NCBI GenBank assembly: GCA_052035955.1
Contig: JBPOHD010000017.1
Coordinates: forward strand, 16,486-80,485
Length of the DNA: 64,000 nucleotides
Direction of reading: 5' to 3'
Source of the DNA: JAEUNJ01 sp052035955
GTDB taxonomy: Bacteria; Pseudomonadota; Gammaproteobacteria; Burkholderiales; Rhodocyclaceae
Below are positions 59,801 to 64,000 of the stretch, in pieces; positions within the stretch are counted from its first letter, which is position 1, and every line of letters starts with the position of its first letter. A model generated the notes under the pieces. The model was not told the DNA's origin. It ran no database searches and saw only the letters and a list, made by a program, of their open reading frames with translations. A program made the translations under genes and the position numbers.

Positions 59801-60715
59801 ATGAGCCTGAACAACCGTTACGACTTCGTTTTCCTGTTCGACGTGAAAGACGGCAACCCCAACGGCGACCCGGACGCCGGCAACCTGCCGCGCCTGGATG
59901 CCGAGACTGGCAATGGCCTGGTGACCGACGTGAGTCTGAAGCGCAAGGTGCGCAACTACGTCGAGATGGCCAAGAGGACGCCTGAAGAAAAGGCGTTGGA
60001 AGGGTTTGACATCTACATCCGTGAAAAGGCCGTCTTGGAAAGAACCCATCGTACTGCCTACAAGGAAATTGGTGCTGAAGCCGACTTGGCGGACGACGGC
60101 AAGAAGGGACGGAAGGGCAGTCCCGAAAGCGTAGACAAGGCTCGAAAATGGATGTGCGCGAACTTTTACGACGTGCGCACCTTTGGCGCCGTCATGTCCA
60201 CGGGCGTCAACTGCGGTCAGGTGCGCGGACCTGTCCAACTCACCTTCGCCCGCTCCGTCTCGCCCGTCGTTGCGCTGGAACACTCCATTACCCGCATGGC
60301 CGTCGCCACCGAGGCCGAGGCCGACAAGCAGCAAGGCGACAATCGCACCATGGGCCGCAAGTTCACCATTCCCTACGGCCTCTACCGCGCTCATGGCTTT
60401 GTCTCGGCCCATCTGGCGAAGCAGACCGGTTTCGGCGAGGAGGACCTGAATCTCCTCTGGAAAGCCCTGATCAACATGTTCGACCATGACCGCTCGGCGG
60501 CCCGTGGCGAGATGTCCACGCGCGGGCTTTACGTCTTCAAGCACGAATCGGAACTGGGCGACGCGCCGGCCCATGCCTTGTTCGATCTGATCCAGGTTGC
60601 TCAGCGGGCCCCGGATGCGCCAGCCCGCGATTTCGGCGATTTCGCCGTCACGGTGCCGCCGGCAGGGCCGTTGACAGGTTTTCCGCGCGTAACCCTGGAG
60701 CGCATGGCCGGCTGA
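59801..60715 (+). CDS. cas7c: Cas7c (Csd2), type I-C Cascade backbone
   Basis: A 304-residue Cas7-family RAMP protein that forms the crRNA-wrapping backbone. Motifs are FVFLFDVKDGNPNGDPDAGNLPR, DVSLKRKVRNYVEM, FYDVRTFGAVMSTG and VRGPVQLTFARSVSPV. It follows cas8c by nine bases and is the last Cascade gene before the toxin-antitoxin pair. It is intact and of usual length. Confidence 0.96.
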   Translation: MSLNNRYDFVFLFDVKDGNPNGDPDAGNLPRLDAETGNGLVTDVSLKRKVRNYVEMAKRTPEEKALEGFDIYIREKAVLERTHRTAYKEIGAEADLADDGKKGRKGSPESVDKARKWMCANFYDVRTFGAVMSTGVNCGQVRGPVQLTFARSVSPVVALEHSITRMAVATEAEADKQQGDNRTMGRKFTIPYGLYRAHGFVSAHLAKQTGFGEEDLNLLWKALINMFDHDRSAARGEMSTRGLYVFKHESELGDAPAHALFDLIQVAQRAPDAPARDFGDFAVTVPPAGPLTGFPRVTLERMAG

Positions 60716-60759
60716 CGTGGTACCCGCCATTGCGTGTATCCCATGAGCTACAATAGCCT

Positions 60760-61050
60760 TTGAAGCAGATTCTCACTACCGAAGTCTTCGACGCCTGGTT
60801 CCTGGGCCTGCGGGACGTCCGGGCCAAGGTTCGCATCCAGGCCCGCATCGACCGGGCCGGGTTGGGGAACTTCGGCGATTGCGCCCCGGTGGGTGAGGGC
60901 GTTTCGGAAATGCGCATCCACCATGGCCCCGGGTATCGGGTCTATTTCGTGCAGCGCGGTTTCGAGGTGGTAATTCTGCTGGCGGGGGGTGACAAGTCCT
61001 CCCAGACGAAGGACATCGCGCGGGCGCTGGAATTGGCCCACGGACTTTAG
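60760..61050 (+). CDS. RelE/HigB-superfamily toxin (addiction module killer type)
   Basis: A 96-residue protein of the RelE/ParE superfamily (TIGR02683-like addiction module killer). It has TTEVFDAWFLGLRDVRAKVRIQARIDRAGLGNFGD, then VGEGVSEMRIHHGPGYRVYFVQ, and VILLAGGDKSSQTKDIARAL. The Arg-rich sheet and the GPGYRVYF strand fit mRNA-interferase toxins. The TTG at 60760 is the only plausible start. A TACAAT hexamer just upstream might be its own -10, but it lies very close. It is inside the cas operon, paired with the antitoxin gene nine bases later. Confidence 0.85.
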   Translation: MKQILTTEVFDAWFLGLRDVRAKVRIQARIDRAGLGNFGDCAPVGEGVSEMRIHHGPGYRVYFVQRGFEVVILLAGGDKSSQTKDIARALELAHGL

Positions 61051-61059
61051 GAGCAATTC

Positions 61060-61350
61060 ATGGGATCGACCACGCTGCGGCCGTGGGACTCGGCCGAACA
61101 CCTGAAGACCGAAGAGGAAATGGCGCTCTATCTGGAGGCCTGTCTCGAAGAAGGCGATGCGGCGCTGATTGCCCATGCCCTGGGCGTGATCGCCAAGGCC
61201 CGCGGGATGAGCCAACTGGCGCGCGATACGGGGTTGTCGCGGGAGAGTCTCTACAAGGCTTTGTCCGGCGACGGCAACCCCGAGTTTGCCACGGTGATGA
61301 AGGTGGTCAAGGCGCTGGGCTACCGGCTGCACGCGACACCCGCCGGTTGA
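61060..61350 (+). CDS. HigA-like antitoxin (addiction module antidote, HTH)
   Basis: A 96-residue protein with an N-terminal acidic region (LKTEEEMALYLEACLEEGDAA) and an XRE-type helix-turn-helix (LGVIAKARGMSQLARDTGLSRESLYKALS, then FATVMKVVKAL). This toxin-first order with a DNA-binding antidote is usual for this family (TIGR02684-like). The ATG at 61060 follows AGGAG. It ends just before cas4, so the pair sits between interference and adaptation genes. It would autoregulate with the toxin if typical. Confidence 0.87.
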   Translation: MGSTTLRPWDSAEHLKTEEEMALYLEACLEEGDAALIAHALGVIAKARGMSQLARDTGLSRESLYKALSGDGNPEFATVMKVVKALGYRLHATPAG

Positions 61351-61366
61351 GCCGGGCGAGGGCTTG

Positions 61367-61996
61367 ATGGACGGCGACCTGCTGGCCCTGTCGGCCATCG
61401 AGCACTGGAGTTACTGCCCGCGCCAGTGCTGTCTCATCCATGCCGAGCAGGCCTTCGAAGAGAACCTCCACACGCTGCGCGGCCGGGCCGTCCATCAGCG
61501 GGTCGACCAGTCGGGGTGCGAGGCGGGCGTGGATGGCCGCCGGATCGTCCGGTCTCTGCCGCTCTGGAGCGATCGCCTGGGGCTGGTGGGAAGGGCCGAC
61601 GTGGTCGAGTTCCTGGCCGACGGCACCCCCTACCCGGTGGAGTACAAGCACGGCACGAGGCGCCAACGCCGGCACGACGATGTCCAGTTGGCCGCCCAAG
61701 CCCTGTGTCTGGAGGAGATGACGGGCCGGCCCGTGCCGGAAGGCGCCATCTACCACGCCAGTTCGCGCCGGCGCCGCCCGGTTGTCTTGGACGCAAGCCT
61801 GCGCGAAGAAGCGGAGGCCGTCATTGGCGAGATTCGGCGCGCCCTTGCGGCCCCGAACCTTCCGGCGCCGGCCGATGACGCCCGTTGCCGGAACTGCTCC
61901 CTGGCCGATCTTTGCCAACCGGGACCCGTGGCCCACCGTGGGCGCCGCGCCCTGCTGGCCGGCCGGCTGTTCGACCCCGATGCGGACATGACCTGA
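61367..61996 (+). CDS. cas4: Cas4 RecB-like nuclease
   Basis: A 209-residue Fe-S-containing 5'-3' or PAM-processing nuclease for spacer acquisition. Features are the first Fe-S cysteine in YCPRQCC, GRAVHQRVD, GRADVVEF (Asp), YPVEYKHG (Glu, Lys), QLAAQALCLEEM and the closing Cys cluster CRNCSLADLCQP. ATG 61367 (or TTG three bases earlier) starts it. Its stop overlaps the cas1 ATG, as is usual for coupled Cas4-Cas1 adaptation genes. Confidence 0.94.
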   Translation: MDGDLLALSAIEHWSYCPRQCCLIHAEQAFEENLHTLRGRAVHQRVDQSGCEAGVDGRRIVRSLPLWSDRLGLVGRADVVEFLADGTPYPVEYKHGTRRQRRHDDVQLAAQALCLEEMTGRPVPEGAIYHASSRRRRPVVLDASLREEAEAVIGEIRRALAAPNLPAPADDARCRNCSLADLCQPGPVAHRGRRALLAGRLFDPDADMT

Positions 61997-63027
61997 TGCG
62001 CACCCTACTCAACACCCTCTACGTCACGACGCAGCAGGCCTATCTGCATCTGGACAACGAGACGGTCCGCGTCGAGGCAGAAGGGGAAACGCGGCTGCGG
62101 GTGCCGCTCCACCACCTGCAGGGCATCGTCGTCTTTGGCAACATCCTGGTATCCCCGGCCCTGATGCACCGGCTGGCTGATGCGGGCCAGAGCCTGGTTC
62201 TCCTCGACGCCCATGGTCGCTTCAAGGCCCGGCTGGAAGGCGCCGTGTCCGGAAACATCCTCCTGCGGCAGGACCAGTTCGCCAAGGCGCGGGATGGGGC
62301 GTTCGCCCTGGCGGTGGCGCGCGCATGCATCGCCGGCAAGCTGCGCAATGGCCGGCAACTGTTGATGCGCGCCGCCCGCGAGGGGGCCGATGCGGACGAA
62401 TCCGGCCGCCTGTCCCGCAAGGCGGACGACCTGGCTGCCGCGTTGCGGGCCCTGCCGGAAGCGCCCACGCTGGATTCCCTGCGCGGCATCGAGGGCGAGG
62501 CGGCCCGGCAATACTTCGAGGGGCTTAACCTCGTCGTCAAGGAGGGGGCGAGGTCGGGATTTGCCATGGACGGACGCAGCCGCCGACCACCGCGGGATCC
62601 CATGAATGCCCTGCTTTCGTTTCTCTATGCCATGTTGATGAACGACTGCCGCTCCGCCGTCGAATCCGTCGGCCTCGATCCCCAGTTGGGTTTTCTCCAC
62701 GCGGTACGGCCCGGGCGGGCCGCGCTGGCCCTGGATTTGATGGAGGAGTTTCGTCCGTTGGCGGACAGGCTGGCGCTGACCCTGGTCAATCGGGGGCAGT
62801 TGCGCGAGGGCGACTTCACCCGATACGATGGGGGGGCAGTGAGCCTCGGCGAGGGCGCCCGCAAAGAGGTCGTCGTGGCCTATCAGGAACGCAAGCAGGA
62901 AGAGGTTTCCCACCCGCTTCTGGAGGGCACGATCGCGATCGGATTGCTGCCCCTCCTGCAAGCCCGGTTGTTGGCGCGAACGATTCGTGGGGACATGGAG
63001 GCCTACCTTCCGTTCCTGGTCCGTTAA
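61996..63027 (+). CDS. cas1: Cas1 integrase, type I-C
   Basis: A 343-residue spacer-acquisition integrase. Catalytic residues are Glu166 in GIEGEAARQYF, His235 in LGFLHAVRPGR and the acidic Asp247/Glu250 pair in ALDLMEEFRP. The N-terminal beta domain and the C-terminal helical domain are of normal length. It overlaps cas4 by one base (TGATG) and is followed by cas2 after five bases. Confidence 0.97.
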   Translation: MRTLLNTLYVTTQQAYLHLDNETVRVEAEGETRLRVPLHHLQGIVVFGNILVSPALMHRLADAGQSLVLLDAHGRFKARLEGAVSGNILLRQDQFAKARDGAFALAVARACIAGKLRNGRQLLMRAAREGADADESGRLSRKADDLAAALRALPEAPTLDSLRGIEGEAARQYFEGLNLVVKEGARSGFAMDGRSRRPPRDPMNALLSFLYAMLMNDCRSAVESVGLDPQLGFLHAVRPGRAALALDLMEEFRPLADRLALTLVNRGQLREGDFTRYDGGAVSLGEGARKEVVVAYQERKQEEVSHPLLEGTIAIGLLPLLQARLLARTIRGDMEAYLPFLVR

Positions 63028-63032
63028 TCGCC

Positions 63033-63323
63033 ATGTTGGTGATCGTCTGCTACGACGTGAACACGGAAACCAAGGCGGGGCGACGCCGGCTGAGGCGGGT
63101 TGCCCGGGTCTGCGAAGGCGTGGGACAGCGCGTGCAGAAATCCGTATTCGAATGCAAGGTGGATTTGGCGCGCATGGAGGAACTCGAGCGGGCCCTGTTG
63201 GCCGAGATCGACCCGGCGCAGGACAATCTGCGCCTTTACCGGCTCTCCGATGCGAAAGGTTGCGAGGTACGTGAGCATGGATGTTTTCGCGCCGTCGACT
63301 TCGAACGTCCCCTGGTGATCTGA
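63033..63323 (+). CDS. cas2: Cas2
   Basis: A 96-residue ferredoxin-fold subunit that bridges two Cas1 dimers. It begins MLVIVCYDVNTETKAGRRR, with the conserved Asp at residue 8, and has VQKSVFECKVD and LRLYRL. It is the last cas gene before the leader and array. Its start ATG 63033 lies between short stop/start spacing with cas1. Confidence 0.95.
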   Translation: MLVIVCYDVNTETKAGRRRLRRVARVCEGVGQRVQKSVFECKVDLARMEELERALLAEIDPAQDNLRLYRLSDAKGCEVREHGCFRAVDFERPLVI

Positions 63324-63526
63324 TGGCTGTTCCGGGACCGACAAGACCTCCGCGAACCCCAAGTGGCGTTGAAAACGGCGGGGATTCGCGCACTGCAGAA
63401 GAGATTGAAAACACGTGGATTTTCGCTTCGTCCATGGAATACGAATTGCCGCGCCGACCGATGCCCTGGCAGATTCGCGCAAAGCGGGTCCGCAAGGTTG
63501 CGGGGTCAAGTCGTTAGCGGAGAAGC
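63324..63526 (+). promoter_or_regulatory. CRISPR leader
   Basis: A 203-base non-coding stretch between cas2 and the first repeat, expected to hold the array promoter and integration anchors. It has short repeat-end-like echoes (GTTGAAAAC near 63364 and ATTGAAAAC near 63404), resembling the ATTGAAAC end of the repeat. No clear -35/-10 pair was found. Confidence 0.6.
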
Positions 63527-64000
63527 GTTGCGCCCCCCGTCATCGGGGGGCGAGGATTGAAACACGCAATTCCGCATCGTGGCGCCGGCTCAGGCGGGGT
63601 TGCGCCCCCCGTCATCGGGGGGCGAGGATTGAAACAAAGAGCCGTCATCGTGGGCCGGCCTGGCGCTCCGTTGCGCCCCCCGTCATCGGGGGGCGAGGAT
63701 TGAAACATGATATCGCTCATTTCTCAGAGAAGGCCAGCGGGTTGCGCCCCCCGTCATCGGGGGGCGAGGATTGAAACACCGACTGCACCATGCTTGACAC
63801 GCCCCCCGATAGTGTTGCGCCCCCCGTCATCGGGGGGCGAGGATTGAAACTACATCCGGATGCGCAGCTGCCCGGGCGAGCAGATGTTGCGCCCCCCGTC
63901 ATCGGGGGGCGAGGATTGAAACGTCTGGATCAACCGCGTCCGCGGCGAAATCCAGGAGTTGCGCCCCCCCTCATCGGGGGGCGAGGATTGAAACGTATTC
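63527..64000 (+). CRISPR. Type I-C CRISPR array (seven repeats visible; continues beyond window)
   Basis: Seven 37-base repeats begin at 63527, 63599, 63670, 63741, 63814, 63886 and 63958. Each runs GTTGCGCCCCCCGTCATCGG and ends GCGAGGATTGAAAC. A 9-bp hairpin CGCCCCCCG / CGGGGGGCG with loop TCAT is inside. The ATTGAAAC end gives the crRNA 5' handle. Spacers are 34-36 bases: 63564-63598, 63636-63669, 63707-63740, 63778-63813, 63851-63885, 63923-63957, then a partial one. The seventh repeat has one G-to-C change at the loop-closing base. Read direction follows the cas genes. Confidence 0.97.

Noticed and set aside
60749..60754. TACAAT as -10 of a dedicated toxin promoter
   Set aside because: It would start transcription at or after the TTG start codon, and no -35 at proper distance is visible.

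Overview
The window is high-GC bacterial chromosome from a betaproteobacterium, most likely of the Rhodocyclales/Nitrosomonadales type. The evidence is the conserved order gyrA-serC-serA-pheA-hisC-tyrA-aroA/cmk-rpsA-ihfB-lapAB-rfaE1-rfaD-cysM, the ompA-ubiG-gph block, a tmRNA whose tag reads ANDERFALAA, two PEP-CTERM surface proteins, and several multihaem cytochromes. I could not compute GC or run searches; identifications rest on recognised motifs and gene order.

Layout. (1) 1-5447: a divergent redox cluster. Leftward are a tetrahaem cytochrome c and an NHL-propeller lipoprotein cut by the window edge. Rightward are a five-helix b-type membrane protein, a 21-haem cytochrome and a ferredoxin/flavin oxidoreductase. 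This looks like an electron-transfer route across the envelope. (2) 5491-10837: tRNA-Leu(CAG) with its terminator, then rnr-rlmB-quinone oxidoreductase-alkB. (3) 10855-18302: accessory ground with an unknown protein, PEP-CTERM protein 1, a stand-alone Mesh1/SpoT-like hydrolase, an unknown protein, a relative of phage polyvalent proteins, a sirtuin, and a P4-type integrase beside ssrA. (4) 18302-22328, leftward: ssrA, gph/mupP, ubiG, ompA-type lipoprotein-like porin-associated gene, mtaD. (5) 22557-39500: the housekeeping run of gyrase, serine, aromatic amino acid and histidine pathway enzymes, ribosomal protein S1, IHF-beta, LPS assembly and heptose genes, and cysteine synthase. It includes an AroA-Cmk fusion and three intergenic repeat elements. 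(6) 39538-48486: the ydbH-ynbE-ydbL envelope operon, an exonuclease, small secreted and unknown proteins, an FkbM methyltransferase, PEP-CTERM protein 2, a macrodomain protein and a rhomboid protease with a J-like N terminus. (7) 48621-55019: murI, a CarH/LitR-type B12 photoreceptor, and a divergent bphO-bphP pair whose phytochrome carries GGDEF and EAL domains. (8) 55141-64000: a complete type I-C CRISPR-Cas locus (cas3-cas5c-cas8c/cas11c-cas7c-[toxin-antitoxin]-cas4-cas1-cas2-array), with a type II TA pair inside the operon and the array running off the right end.

The observations I consider most worth following are: the two light-sensor genes placed back to back with a cyclic-di-GMP output; the toxin-antitoxin pair inside the cas operon; the internal Cas11c start; the near-identical palindrome in front of both PEP-CTERM genes, 33 kb apart; and the 21-haem redox cluster. 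No stretch over 300 bases lacks a gene; ssrA fills the longest protein-free interval.
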